Source: Gnetum montanum (lineage: Eukaryota > Streptophyta > Gnetopsida > Gnetales > Gnetaceae). From it: 64,000 nucleotides of DNA. A program made the position numbers and the translations under genes. The notes beneath the pieces were generated by a model. It worked only from the letters and a program-made list of their open reading frames with translations. It did no database searches and was not told where the DNA came from. Positions 10,968-22,157 of the stretch are shown here, one piece after another. Each line of letters begins with the position of its first letter. Position 1 is the stretch's first letter. The stretch covers positions 78,065 to 142,064 of the forward strand of contig MNCI01010857.1 in assembly GCA_015680685.1 (NCBI GenBank), in the 5' to 3' direction.

Positions 10968-10973
10968 ACTCAC
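10968..10973 (-). promoter_or_regulatory. Candidate sense 5' splice site after protease
   Basis: On the minus strand the protease tail runs into CAATAG then GTGAGT, a good plant donor sequence. Element B has CTG then GTAAGA at the equivalent place (27031-27036), overlapping the stop of its protease frame. Ogre elements, also of the Tat lineage, are known to splice an intron between protease and RT. Confidence 0.45.
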
Positions 10974-12135
10974 CTATTGAGACAAGAGTCTGATCTTCAG
11001 GGATTTCAATCTTCGAACCCTATTCCATTTCTACATTGTTAACCTCTTGAGGGATCATCTTACACCATGGATGAGCACTTCCCCTCCTACATAGGGCAAG
11101 TGGATCTCTTGATGAATGGGTGATGAGACTACCCTTAATTTGGCTAATTAAGACCTGCCTAAAATTAGGTTGAAATCGGGCATCTTCTCGATAATGATAA
11201 ACACTGCGTTTGTGGGGAATTGATTCCCCACTACAAAGCTTATGTGTACCATTCCATTGACTTACACGTGCTTCGTTGAATAACTTCAAACATGACATTT
11301 TCGCGGGATTGGTCGATCAAACCCAGTTTATCCACTATGGGATATGGAATGATGTTGGCAGTGGCCCCGTCATCTATGTGTACTCTCCAAATTCTATACT
11401 GTCTGACTCGGATAGTGATGAACATGGGTGCTATCATCACTTCACCCTTTTCTGGGTCATCCTAAATGGACTTGTCATGAAATGTCAATTGGGGAGACTG
11501 TGGTTATTCAGTAGTGGGAGGAAGCATGATTGAGTGGATTTCTTCTTCATCCGCTGACAAGCTCTTGTCCACAAGTATGGACACTAACATGAAAACCATG
11601 GCTTCACAATGTTTTTTTGATTTCATGAGAAAGTCGTAGAGGCTTAGTGTTGTATTTTTTTGTTTAAAAGCCTACTTAACTTGCATCAAAGCATCGAGGA
11701 GATCATGCCCATGATCAGGTTGTGTGCTACTCCTCTCTTCTTCCATTCATTCCAGGAGACAAATTTCTCGGGGAGGAGTAGCTTTTGGTTGAGGATTGCA
11801 TTTTCTTGGACAGGGAGGAGATGGTCTTGTTTGTGTAACGTTATCTTTCTTAGAGGATGGATTCAAGGGCACCGAGGTGAGAGGCATTTAGAGAACCCAA
11901 GCGTGAGATGGTCCTTGGTTGTGTTACCTATTATACTCCCTTCTCCTTTCATAGTAGATAGTGATTGGGGCATTGACTTAGATATTTTCCCCTACATAGT
12001 AGGAGTAGCTAATGGCTTTGGCATCCTAATGAGAAAGGGTGCCCTAGGTGTGGGCACGAACTGGGCCACGACTTTACCAACACTAGGCTATGGAACAGAG
12101 ATCTGAGATAGGACTCAGAGGACAAAAGGTTGTTG
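10974..12135 (-). pseudogene. Element A protease and flanking linker
   Basis: Aspartic protease that would cut the gag-pol polyprotein. The frame at 11440-11240 reads MFITIRVRQYRIWRVHIDDGATANIIPYPIVDKLGL. The active-site block is D-D-G-A where most families have D-T/S-G. B (VHVDDGAATNMVPYP) and D (VDDGVAMNVIPY) share it, so it is a family trait and not damage in this copy. A shift near 11240-11300 moves the second half into another frame (SQIKGSL...DPLALCRRG). The stretch 11500-12135 is the linker from gag; it has several breaks and no domain that I can name. Confidence 0.7.
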
Positions 12136-14517
12136 CTAAGCCATACATGTCGATGTTGACAGGCTTGTCATTTGAGGTAGGCAAGGAGGTACATGCAACA
12201 CAAAGGGTTGTTTTGGTGGTGCCTGATCATCGCCCTCCGTACCTACTATGTTGATAGTGTACCCTGCATTATTTGCATTTAATGGATCTTGGTACACATG
12301 CATGGACTGGTTTTCTAGGCGGACTAGACTGCTGCTATCTAGGATTAATTTACCTTGATCAATCATACATTGAATGTCATCTTTCAATGCCTAGTAGTAA
12401 TCCATGTCATGACCACATAGTTGGTGATAGTCACAAAAATAGTCCAGCCTAAAGTTTTTGGGAACTGGTGGTTCATTAGGCAAGCCCAAGGAGGGATTCT
12501 TGAGTAGCTCACAGTGTCGTTTGTGGTGCTTCAAAGCTTCCTTGGACACCGTCTTGTGTTGCATGTGGCCAGTTCCTAGCAATTTCTTCAGAAGTTCTGA
12601 AGGATTTACAGGTAGGGCCATGTATTTTGAGTGATGTTTAACCTTAAAATTAGGTTTCAGCTGTGAGGAAGCTTCAGGGGTTTATGCTATTTCTTGATTG
12701 ACATTTTTTGAGCTAGTTGTATCCTTAGCAAGCACCGTAAGTACTTTCTTATTGTTATTTTTCTTTTTGGCCCCTTTGCCCATGGCCGCTACTATTGTTG
12801 TTGTAGCTTTGCCCTTTTCTTTGCTCTTCTTGTGGAAATTTTTGTAGACCACATACGCTGGGTCTTTGCTAGCCTCTACCATTTCTTGAGTGCTCTTAGT
12901 CTAAGAGAAGGCTTGGATGAGGGAGCAGGGAGCGAGGTAATATAGTTTGGACTTAATGAAGTCATTGACTGCTCTCTTGAATATTTCCAATAGATGGGCC
13001 TCCACGATGGGTTCACGGATTTCATTCAAGGCTGCACTCCACCGCTGTATAAACTTTTGGAATAACTTGAGTGGATCTTGCTTGACTCTCATAAGCTGAT
13101 CTCACATAACTTCTAGTCTCAGGTTGTACTTGAAATGAGTTACAAACTGAGTTAGCAGCTCCTCCAAAGTTGAAATGAAAGAGCGTGGAAGTGCACGATA
13201 CTAGCCTAGAGCTTTACCCATTAACGACATAGCAAAGATATGTATGATGGTATGTGGCCATTGTTGCAGTAACAGTGAATCTGACCTAAAAGTAACTAAA
13301 TGGGCATTGGGATCTCCTTCCCCATTGTATTTTGTAAAATGGGGAAGTGGCATCCCAGGGGGTAATGACAAAATGGGTATTGCCAGATTGATAGGATTGT
13401 CATGGTAAAAATCCATGACCTGTATCATGTCAGAATCGGTAGCCCTGAGGCTTTTAACCTCCTCGGTAATGGTTTGAATAAGTTGGAAGGCATGATCTAG
13501 ACTCGTGGACGAAGGGGTTGGTTGTGGAATAGTAGTGGGAGCCAGGTTGGGTGGCAAGATAGGGGAAGCAACTTGGTTAGTGTGGAATTCCATAGAAACT
13601 ATTTTTACAGGCGGTGCCACTTGTGGCATCCACCACCTAGTAGGTGGCATGGATGAGGCAACCACCATCGATTGTGCCATGGAATACATTGTTTACATGG
13701 CCGGGGGCATAGACAATGGTCTCATTATGGGGTTTAGCGTCTACGGGAGTTGGTGCTGATGATGGTGAATATGGGACATCTACATAGGATATGCAGTGAT
13801 GTGAGATGTATTTGGAGCCCACCACGTGGTAGTGGCAGGTCCTATCGTGTGGGCTGGGATGAATGAAGGAGCTGCATGTAATTGCGAAGTAAGAACTGCA
13901 TTTACATATGGTGACATAGGCACAGGTATGTGATGAGATGGATTGGCTAACTGTAATTATGGAGGGATGGTTTGTAAAGAAATATCACCTGGGAGGGTAG
14001 CTAGAGAGAAGAATTGTCATTGGGCATTATGCACCACACGGTCTGCGGTGGTCAACTATAATGGTGTAGTGACCATAAACAATGGATTCATGCGGGATGT
14101 TGTGGAGGGAGGAGCCACGACAAAGCTAGCATGACTACCTCCATCGGAGTCGGGGTCTAAAACCTCCTATCCATCGTAGGATGCTTCATCATAGAACATA
14201 TCATTTTTTTGTTCCGTTGATGCCCTAGCCATTAACAGTTGGTCCAACATCCATTGTTGTTGGTCTGTAAAATGTATGGAAGTGTTAGGTGAAGGAACAA
14301 ATTCCTTCCCGTTACAATAGATGAACTTGTATTCACGTTTCACTTCAAGTTACTATGGGTAAATGGGAAGATTTACCATAAGTTTAGTGTAGAGGAAGTT
14401 GTAATGTTCCTTATGCTAAGTGTGTTCCTCAGGCTCTTTCTTTTGAATCCTGAGGGATCAACGTAGCCGCATCAGACTGGTCAGTGGCTTGACAATAGCA
14501 GGTGTAGCCTACACCAT
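12136..14517 (-). pseudogene. Element A gag
   Basis: Structural protein forming the capsid particle. One frame runs from ATG 14517 to 12136 (794 codons), broken by stops and not by indels. The N-terminal part includes a KREYKFIY...FVPSPN block shared with B, D and F2. The middle is Pro- and Met-rich. The capsid core (13400-12900) contains LPHFTKYNGEGDPNAHLVTF and LEELLTQFVTHFKYNL, then IKSKLYYLAPCSL. A Lys-rich stretch follows at 12860-12740. A zinc knuckle, CDYHQLCGHDMDYY, lies near 12395-12440; its last Cys is lost to a stop at 12388-12390. The stop at 13198-13200 stands where F1 has Trp. F1, B, C and D carry clear homologues. Confidence 0.8.
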
Positions 14518-14798
14518 CCAGGGATTTTTAATGCTAATGGTATCAATAGCAGTGGTTTATGCAACCATCCTCTATGTAGCTACTGGGTAATGACAACAAG
14601 GATAAAGATCACAAGGGCAAAGGCAAGCTAAGGCGAAAATGTGCTTTTTATCCTGCAGGATTCAAAAGGAGTCGTCAAAGCGACTGATACGTACCACATG
14701 ATCACGTAAACAACCACAGAGGTATTACATTTACATTGGTCGACAATGGGTACAAACAGCTTACAGGATTACCCAGAAATTGCAGATCGGAGATTCAA
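14518..14798 (-). other. Element A 5' leader
   Basis: About 280 bp between the primer site and the gag start. No tandem array is seen here, in contrast with the leaders of B and F2. Confidence 0.45.
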
Positions 14799-14816
14799 GC
14801 CCTTCTTCTAGCACCA
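14799..14816 (-). other. Element A primer-binding site, tRNA-Asn
   Basis: The minus strand reads TGGTGCTAGAAGAAGGGC six bases inside the LTR end. Plant tRNA-Asn(GTT) ends in CCCTCCTTCTAGCG plus CCA, so the site is complementary with two mismatches. B (31501-31518) and F2 (63118-63134) have the exact form. The match in A seems to continue through the T arm to about 14785. Confidence 0.7.
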
Positions 14817-14822
14817 GAAAAT

Positions 14823-16053
14823 TGTAACGATGGAAAATGTCGGTTGCTAGAAACACCGAGGGGATTTCCATGTACATAGTTTTAACCCTGGATCTTCATG
14901 AGGGCTATGCTAGAGAGAATGAATCTGAGGTCCCCTGAATGGTCTTGTTGATCAGACAGGGACTTACTTAATCAGTAAATTTATCAATAATTATATGATG
15001 AAGTGACGATTTAACATGGGAATATATTATTGATTTATGAGAAAACGAGATCTGCTCCAATATCGGATCTCGAAGTCAATGAAGCGATGTAAATTATACG
15101 AAATTATTGTAGAATTCAATGTAAAAAAGATGCAATGAATTGAATTTGACACATGCACAATCCTGAGATCTGGAATCTTCCTTATAGATAAATATTATAA
15201 ATGCAATGGGATTTACAAGAAAAGTTTGGTTTGGAGGAAGTGTCCGCCACCAACAAGAAGATAATTAGAGAGTAAGCAAGCAAAGGCTAGTCTACCTTAT
15301 TCTAGCCAATCTAGGTGCAAGGGAGTCAGGCTTGACGCAAATTGTTTGCTAACTTGAAGTCTCCAGTCAAAAGCTTCCCTCTGTCATCGTTGATGCTCTT
15401 CTCTTCATCTCACCAATCTTTTGAGAGTATTGTCAAAAATTTCCAACAATTGCTCACCCTTTAAGCATTTTTTGTTGAGGTATTTATAAGATTAGGGTTA
15501 GGAGAAAAATGTGATTTAGATGACGTGTGTCTTGAACCCATAAAATGTCATTGACCTGGTGTATTCTAGCCGAAGCATGTGGCGCTACGCTGTGTTACAC
15601 TTTGAAGCATACTATAGTGTAACTACCCTTTAAGAAGATAGTTTATTTGAATTTGTCTCTTGCATTGAATGAACTATTCTACAACTATGCTATGATATGT
15701 TGGGAAGTATGTCATGGCATAATGACTGTCACTGCTTAAATTTCGTTATCCTTCTTGTATCGACTATGCTTCTTGCACTACGCTGCGTTATGCTGCATAG
15801 CGTAATGCAGTGTAGCATGCAAAAAGTTAAAGTTTTGAACATGGCTAACTTGCAAAGTTAAATTGTTATTACTGTGCATCCCTTGTTTCATTCTATTCTC
15901 TCGAAGTCCACTACGCTGAGCTACGTAGCAAAGTGTAGCAGGCCCTTATCCGAAAAGAGAAAACTTGCTGAGATGTGCCACTTGTTTCAAATCCTTGCCT
16001 AATCGTCGAGACTTTGTTGAATCATCGAGATCTCAAAATTTCATGATGTTTCA
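14823..16053 (-). repeat. Element A 5' LTR
   Basis: A 1231-bp LTR: TGTAAC at 14823 and TTTCA at 16053 on the plus strand, that is TGAAAC...GTTACA in the element's orientation. Its last 100 bases match 1-100. A TATA box (TATAAATA on the minus strand) is at 15481-15488. The U3 part holds dyad-like strings such as TACGCTGCG and GCATAGCGTA near 15570-15930. The primer site follows after a 6-base spacer. Confidence 0.75.
15481..15488 (-). promoter_or_regulatory. Element A LTR TATA box
   Basis: TATAAATA on the minus strand, in the context GTATTTATAAG on the plus strand. The same context occurs in the solo LTR (41917-41924). It would set the start of element transcription about 30 bases downstream. 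Confidence 0.55.
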
Positions 16054-17077
16054 ATAGGACATATATAAAAGCTCTAGGACTTATTTTCAGTGATCATCTC
16101 TACCCCAAAATCTCCTTTACAACCAAGATCAGCAGTTTTCCTTGCTTGTTGCATCCCTTGTTGAGTCCCAAAATTGTCTCTACACTTGACCCTACTCATA
16201 AGAGAGGGACAGACATAGTCCTAATGCATAAGCTTCACTCTACATTTATCATAGGCATTTTTTGTAAAAATATGGTAGTCCCTTGGGTACATGCATTCTA
16301 AATGATATGTTCATAGCTCATAAGGTTTCACTTCTAGCCTTGTTCCAATTAGTGTAGCACATCCACGTGTGTGCCCTATGGAACCTAGGACATGTGATAT
16401 CCAAGCCATAGCTCTCTCCCACTCTTGGCTCTATAAATACCCTAGAAAAAAACATTCTAGGGGTTGTCTTTTGGTATTTGGATTCTAGTAGTAAGCTTTG
16501 ATAAAGAGATTGATGAATAGAAGGTTGATAAATAGCAAATCCTTGTAGTAGCACTTCCCGAATCTCTCTCCAACCTAGTGTAGCAGCTCTTAGCCTAGCA
16601 AGCATTGACTCATTGGTTCCTGTTAGCATCCCATTGGTAATAGTCCAAGAGCTATGACCATATCGTTCCATTTCTAGCTGTGCCTATCCATTACCAAATA
16701 CTAGTTATACACATTCATCATCCAAACAAAGATCGGATCCCCTAATTTTGGGATGGTGCATTCCCTCATCTAAACTCTCATTCTATTTTTGTTATAACAT
16801 ATATGTCACATCTTTGTGTACTTTTTCATGCTTATTTTCTTAGTTACACACTTTAATGCATTTTTACTATTGTGAACCCCATGTTTTCTTCTGTTTTATC
16901 CTTAGCATGTTACATTTTAAAATTATTATTTGCATATGGTTATTGTACACCATATAAGTCCTTGACTGATCGAGAAGACCATTCAAGGCACCCCATTTTC
17001 ACTTTCTCCAACATGGCCCTCACATAGATCTAGGGTTACGCTATACACCTAATAACCTCTTGGTGTTCTAGCCACAA
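16054..17077 (+). repeat. Element H, 5' LTR (3' portion)
   Basis: From 16080 to about 17080 this aligns with 58130-59217 (F1) and its end with F2, including CTATAAATAC, AATTTTGGGATGGTGCATT, ATAAGTCCTTG and CATGGCCCTCACA. Element A starts exactly at 16053, so A inserted into this LTR and the missing front part lies before the window. Minus-strand frames here (for example 16671-16318) are shadows. Confidence 0.7.
16432..16439 (+). promoter_or_regulatory. Element H LTR TATA box
   Basis: TATAAATA in the context GGCTCTATAAATACCCTAG, at the position matched in F1 (58544-58551) and F2 (62486-62493). Confidence 0.6.
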
Positions 17078-17100
17078 ATGTTTTCAGACATCATAGTTTT

Positions 17101-17117
17101 TGGCACTATAAGGAAGG
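17101..17117 (+). other. Element H primer-binding site, decayed
   Basis: TGGCACTATAAGGAAGG, a mutated form of TGGCGCTAGAAGGAGGG. It sits after a spacer of about 20 bases that F1 also has and F2 lacks. Confidence 0.55.
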
Positions 17118-17279
17118 CCAAACCTTTGTGCCTCTTCTGTGTGTCAAGGGTAATCTTCCATGCTGTCTGTACCCTATCACCAGTAGCCTACTAACATAGA
17201 CGTGACATCCTTACGGTTGTCTACATACTAGGTGGTGTAGATTGGTCCCCACGAAAGTTCCTTTGGAACCCTATAGGAC

Positions 17280-17545
17280 AAAAGCCCTAAACTATCTACT
17301 GTGTTATGCTGCTTGTCTACTACGTTACACTACCTACGTCCTATGTAACGTAGTGACCCAATCAGTGTATTGGTTCCTAAACTATCTACTATGTTATGCT
17401 ACCTATCTACTACGTTACACTACCTACATCCTGTGTAGTGTAATGACCATGTCAATGTAGCAATTCCCAAATAGTCTACTGTGTTACACCACCTGCATTC
17501 TATACAGTGTAGTGGACTTGTCAGCATAGTAGTTTCTTTTAGTGT
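17280..17545 (+). repeat. Element H leader: three 90-bp tandem units
   Basis: Three diverged copies of a roughly 90-bp unit: cTAAACTATCTACTgTGTTATGCTGC..., with TACGTTACACTACCTACRTC inside. The leader continues to about 17680 with no gag frame visible, so H is truncated or interrupted there. Confidence 0.65.
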
Positions 17546-17689
17546 AGCAAGAGTAATAGCAAAGAAAACTAGCTTTTCAGCATTTTCAAATGTCCCAAGG
17601 TTTAGTCTATTTTCTCTATAGCTTTAGACCTTAACATTTTAATGCAAAACGTACTATTTTTAACTATTTCTTACACATATCTTTCCTTT

Positions 17690-18850
17690 CTCCTTTTTGC
17701 ACTTGTTTTTGTTGGCGACTGTTTGGGACGCGACCACCAACGAGTGTCCTCGAACAGGATTTAGGTGTCTGCTGGTCTCTGGCAACACCAAGGCCCAGAT
17801 GCCTCCAAATAAACTCAGTAGTTAATGNTGCAATAAATCTATCCAAAATTCAATGTCTACGAATTGTTCAAACTTCCAACGATCAAACAAGCAATATCTT
17901 CAAGACAATCCTACTATGCTGCGAAAAATTGCTGCGTAAACTACCACGTACGAGACTCCATTTTGACTAGATAATAGATGTCAACGATTGCATTCAAACA
18001 GAACCTTTAAAAGACTTGACAATTTCTGATTGAAATACCACGGGAATTCACTTTAAAGATAAAAAGAAGCTATTCTGGTCCCATCAAAATACCAAAGATT
18101 TTCTGAACCCTCTCGACTACTGAATTGTTCAACGGCGTGACTACAAACAGAGGCTCTCTTACAACAATCCCAATAGCAGTTCCCACACGTTGCACAATAA
18201 CGAAATTTACTACTAAAATGCTCTTAAGGCTTTTAAACACAAGCGCTTCTATGGCAAAATTTTAATAGAAATTTCTATCGGGCAACAAGAACAATAAGAG
18301 CAATCTAAAAATCCCAAAATTACTTGCCAAGGATGATACTATCTAAACCACTAGCTAAACAATTTAAACAAAACAAAAAATGAAATGCATAACTCACAGG
18401 ACCATGACAAAGAGGCTGAAATCTTTATTCTAGCAAGCCATCTTGCAAGCAATTGTCTTTACAAATCTTCCAAGTGTGATGTGAGACTTCCTTGATCCTT
18501 TTTCTTTTTAATGATCTTCCTCCCAACTTTTTTATAGGGTTCCAGGATAGGTAGGGAAGTTACAAATTTAAAAAAATATCTCACCTAACTTCTCTCCCAA
18601 GTAACTTGGCCAACCAATTAGAAGATTACTTGGCCACCAAGTTGGGAAGATTACTTGCCCAACAAGTTAGGTAAGTTACAACAATTTTGGGTGGTTGCAA
18701 CCACCAAAGAGATAAAAAAGGCTATAATTTAGTTATAAATTTTATAGTTAAATAAAAGGGATAATAGCCAAATGTTTCCTTTCATAAGATATTACATGAA
18801 TATCTCATAATTGTTCTATCCTTTCCCTTTTAAATCATAAAAATATTTTA
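17690..18850 (-). repeat. LTR-like region of unknown element
   Basis: No coding frame. On the minus strand there is CCTATAAAAAAG near 18531-18542 and AATAAAG near 18430, spaced like the promoter and polyadenylation signal of an LTR, followed lower down by a CG-containing stretch at 17705-17760. No partner copy is in the window, so this is a weak call. A single N lies at 17828. Confidence 0.25.
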
Positions 18851-20200
18851 TTTCATATAGTGATGGGGATAGTAACCATGGATTCGATGTATGGGTTGAT
18901 GTGTTAATATATGTATATATTTGAATGCATAAGTGGAGTTGTAATGTTAATTTGTAGCATCCTTAATGTAATCTAATATAATTGGGAAATTACTTGTAAG
19001 TCTTGCTTAGCAAAATATTTGGCTAAAGATTAGAACTTAATCTAGACTAATTTAATTTAATTTAAGTTCCTAAGTGTCACTAAGCTCTAAGATTTTATAA
19101 AAACCCAACATAATCTTCCTCTCTTATTGGTGGTAGCGGTGGTTAATTTTTATCTTGCATCCGATAATGGTGATTAAAATTCAGAATAACCCGAAGTACG
19201 AGCCTAAAGGCAAAGCCACCAATTCTGCAATGGATTCAAAATATCTTCTTTGATCAAACACGTTCCAGCAACTGCCTTCACGGGAAAGACTCTGCCGCCA
19301 TATCAAGAAACGTCGCTGTGTGTTCTGTCTAGATCAGCAATTGTTGCAACCTCTGCTTCTTGNATTGTGTGTTCTGTCTAGATCAGCAATTGTTGCAACC
19401 TCTGCTTCTTGAAAATACCTGCAAGTTTTGACGTAATTTTTGGCTCTGCAATTTTGGTCGTCCCTCCATCACAGTGGCCTACGCTCAGATCGATAAGCAA
19501 ACAGGCAACAACTTCAACGACAAAGGCCAGATTGGTTTGGTACTTGTGGCAGATGCAACGATATCGGCAATAACAATGATGGTCATAGATGGTTCTCAGC
19601 GCTAAGGGTTTCGGGTCTCTGTTCAGTGCCCCTCTTTTTTTTAATTTCCATCAGTTGGAGCTATAAAAATGCTACAAGTGTTGAATAATCAGCAATGCTG
19701 CAAGGTCGTTTCAAGTCTTCAACCAGGGATAGGGCTTTCAACTTGCGATAGCTCTTGATTCAATTTTAACAGCAACATTTCCATGATCACATGCGTTTTT
19801 TGTTAATGTTGAGCTGAATCTTTGGGCTTGACTGATAATTTTTTTTTGGGGCAGGCTGCTAGTTTTCTTTTCTGCGAATGTAGGTGTAAGTGTAGATACC
19901 GTTTTAGTTGCCCTTTTCACCTGTGCACAATGCACGCCATCTCCGCTATCTTTGTTTCTCCACGTGCCAATTGCTTTCCTTCGGATCTAACCCCTTTGTG
20001 TTGAATTTTTGCATCATTTGTTCTTGTAATCTGCACGTAGTTCGTTCCTGGTCCATCGGTGGCCATTATTATATTTTTTTTATCTTCTTCATGACATTTT
20101 TCTGCCTCTTCCATGTGCAGGGCTTTATCGCTAATACAACAACCAGTTTAACCGCACTTGCCTATTGCTGTGACCACCAAATTTGACCCTTTGATAATCT
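18851..20200. other. Unassigned AT-rich DNA
   Basis: No supported gene. A TATA-like TTTATAAAA stands at about 19093 on the plus strand, followed by 100-200 bases of more balanced composition. This could be the leader of an unrecognised transcription unit or another LTR. Short frames at 19738-20186 on either strand show no domain. Confidence 0.35.
19318..19411. other. 45-bp duplication across a single N (assembly join)
   Basis: The 45 bases ending at 19362 (starting GTGTGTTCTGTCTAGATCAG) are repeated exactly after the N at 19363. This is what two overlapping contig ends joined without merging would produce. The same pattern is at 57011-57104. Confidence 0.7.
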
Positions 20201-20679
20201 AATTTTTGATAATGTATTCAATATTAACAGGGGATATATTCTTTAATAATAAATAATCCCATCCTTAGTTTTTTTTTCTTTTACCCCAATATTTATAACT
20301 TGACATTTTAGCTCTATGTTCTAGAACACTTCAACATCAAGATTATTTATCATTGGCTTACTTCCCATCAACTCACAATATTAAACTGCAAATCTATAAC
20401 CAGGGATTATGCTCACTTTGAACAAAATGTTCCAACTATTTCATGTAATGGCCAAATGTGCCAACATTTCTGCCCCCTTAAAAACTTAAAGAACTTGTGT
20501 AACTACATTTCAAGCTGAAACATACTGTAATTTTCATTGAATTTTTACATTCAAAAGAAATATTTTTTGAGGAAAATTCCCATTTAACATAAGGTTCAAT
20601 GGGACAAAAACCTCATTCCTAAGAAAAATAATAAACTGTACATCATCAAGTCCTTCATGGACTATTCTTGGGATGGAAA

Positions 20680-21174
20680 CTAAATTGTGAGGGTTACCCT
20701 AGTGAGAATCCTCATCTCCTTCACCTTTTCATAGGAGATTTCTGATGTGATGTAGGCGGTCTTGTTGTCTTCTTGTTTGGTGGAGCTCTCTCCTTGATCT
20801 AGTGGAGTTTTCTCTTCAACCTTTACCTCATTTTCTTGTTTGGAAGAGCTCTTTTGTCCTTCTTCATTGAATCCTTCATTTTCCTCTTGAGAGGCCAAAG
20901 GTTCTCCCCATCCCCATGATGACTCTCCATAAGTTGGTGGCTCTTCTTCTTTTTCTTCTTTTTTGGAGCAATCTTGATATCTCCCCCAAACATTGGACTC
21001 AATATCCAAACCCCAAGTGAGAAAAGAAAATTCATCGGATATCCAAGCCATAAAAGGGCATTCCTTTGGAGCTCCACAAGATCTAGCCTTTAGATAAGCT
21101 TTCAATACATGTTCAGGGCAACATCCCATCACATATGGAATAAAAGGCTTTCTCATTGCTCTCTTAAACTCCAT
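20680..21174 (-). CDS. Acidic ORF in element G's LTR region, 164 aa
   Basis: An uninterrupted frame of unknown function downstream of G integrase. The first 70 residues are mixed (MEFKRAMRKPFIPYVMGC...CPFMAWISDEFSFLTWGL). The remainder is strongly acidic and low-complexity: KKEEKEEEP, SQEENEGFNEEGQ, KVEEKTP. No signal peptide or membrane segment is seen. A TATA box (CCTATAAAAGG) stands 71 bases before the ATG, an apparent promoter spacing. It is intact while G pol is damaged, though its short length makes chance openness possible. It may be an LTR-borne ORF, an accessory gene or a captured fragment. I do not recognise the family. Confidence 0.4.
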   Translation of the reverse strand: MEFKRAMRKPFIPYVMGCCPEHVLKAYLKARSCGAPKECPFMAWISDEFSFLTWGLDIESNVWGRYQDCSKKEEKEEEPPTYGESSWGWGEPLASQEENEGFNEEGQKSSSKQENEVKVEEKTPLDQGESSTKQEDNKTAYITSEISYEKVKEMRILTRVTLTI

Positions 21175-21244
21175 TAGCTCTCTCTAATCTTCACTACCAA
21201 ACTTGAAATGAAAGATGATGAAATCTTAAGCAATCTAACCCTCC

Positions 21245-21251
21245 TTTTATA
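21245..21251 (-). promoter_or_regulatory. TATA box ahead of the G acidic ORF
   Basis: TATAAAA on the minus strand within CCTATAAAAGG. It is either the U3 promoter of the G LTR or a promoter for the 20680-21174 frame; both may be true. Confidence 0.5.
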
Positions 21252-21519
21252 GGTGCTAAAAATTTGAACTCCCATCCAAGTGTCTTCAACCAAGCTTCAT
21301 TCTTTTTAGGCATTTAAAAAATTTGTCACAATCCTCACCAAGTGGTGAATGATTCACTCTCTCCACTTGTCAAACTTGTAGAATTCCACTTATTTTACTT
21401 GTAGGCTTCCACTTGCCCCATTTGAAGGAAAGATAATGTTTCAAATATAAATAAAGCATAATTACTAGTAATATTTACATAATACTATATACATATATTA
21501 TTTTTATGTAATGAAATCT

Positions 21520-22141
21520 TCAAGTTGTATGTAATTGTACCAAATAATGTTTTATATGCAAAACATTATATGGAAATTGCAATTCCATACCATCCAAGGT
21601 TGATAATTTGTAAGTATCTTCTGACAATTGCTTTGTAATTTGAAAGGGACCGGTCCATGTCAATGTAAACTTATTTGGTTTCTTCATATTCCATAACAGT
21701 ACATGGTCTCCTATTTTGAAAGTTCTTTTCAAAGATTTCCTATCAAACCATCTTTTAACTTGAGAGGTATTCTGTAACAAATTATCCCTTGCTTTCTCTA
21801 CTTCAGCTTCTCTTTTAATAAGGAAAGTCATGAAACTTCTATCTCTATTATTCTTTTCACTATATCTTTGTACAAATTCAGAAGCTGAGCTTATAATCTT
21901 GTTTGTAATTTTTGCTGGCAAACCATAGACTAAGTTATATGGTGATGTTCCAATAGCTTTCTTGAATCTAATCTGGTCTGTCCAAAATGCGGATTGTAGA
22001 TAATCAATCCAATTTCCTGGATTCCCATCCATTGATTTCTTGATATAAGTGACAAGCTTTTTATTGGTGGATTCTGCTAGGCCATTTCCTTGAGGATAAT
22101 AATTTGATGAAGAAAATAAGAAAATGAATTTTGCAGATGCC
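21520..22141 (-). pseudogene. Element G integrase, C-terminal half
   Basis: Integrase of a gypsy element distinct from the A-D family. The frame enters from the N gap and contains YYPQGNGLAESTNK near 22060-22100, with the catalytic Glu in LAES. Then come WIDYLQSAFWTDQIRFKKAIG, SPYNLVYGLPA and a basic linker. The C-terminal block is FKIGDHVLLWNMKKPNKF...WTGPFQI, ending YLVQLHTT. It is open throughout this part. The N-terminal zinc finger and the two Asp residues fall in the gap at 22158-22549. Confidence 0.8.
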
Positions 22142-22157
22142 CATCTGATAAACTCTT

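Larger units (their letters stand above)
20200..21412 (-). repeat. Element G probable 3' LTR
   Basis: On the minus strand after the integrase end there is a purine-rich AAATGGGGCAAG followed by TGGAAGCC at about 21412, a plausible LTR start. A TATA box follows at 21245-21251. No second copy is in the window, so the lower limit near 20200 is only a guess. Confidence 0.35.

Noticed and set aside
11660-12106. Plus-strand 148-codon frame
   Set aside because: Lies opposite the A gag-protease linker, has no domain and no homologue in B or D at the same place.
14784-14816. tRNA-Asn gene or fragment
   Set aside because: Only the T arm and acceptor half match, next to an LTR end with the usual spacer, so it is a primer-binding site.
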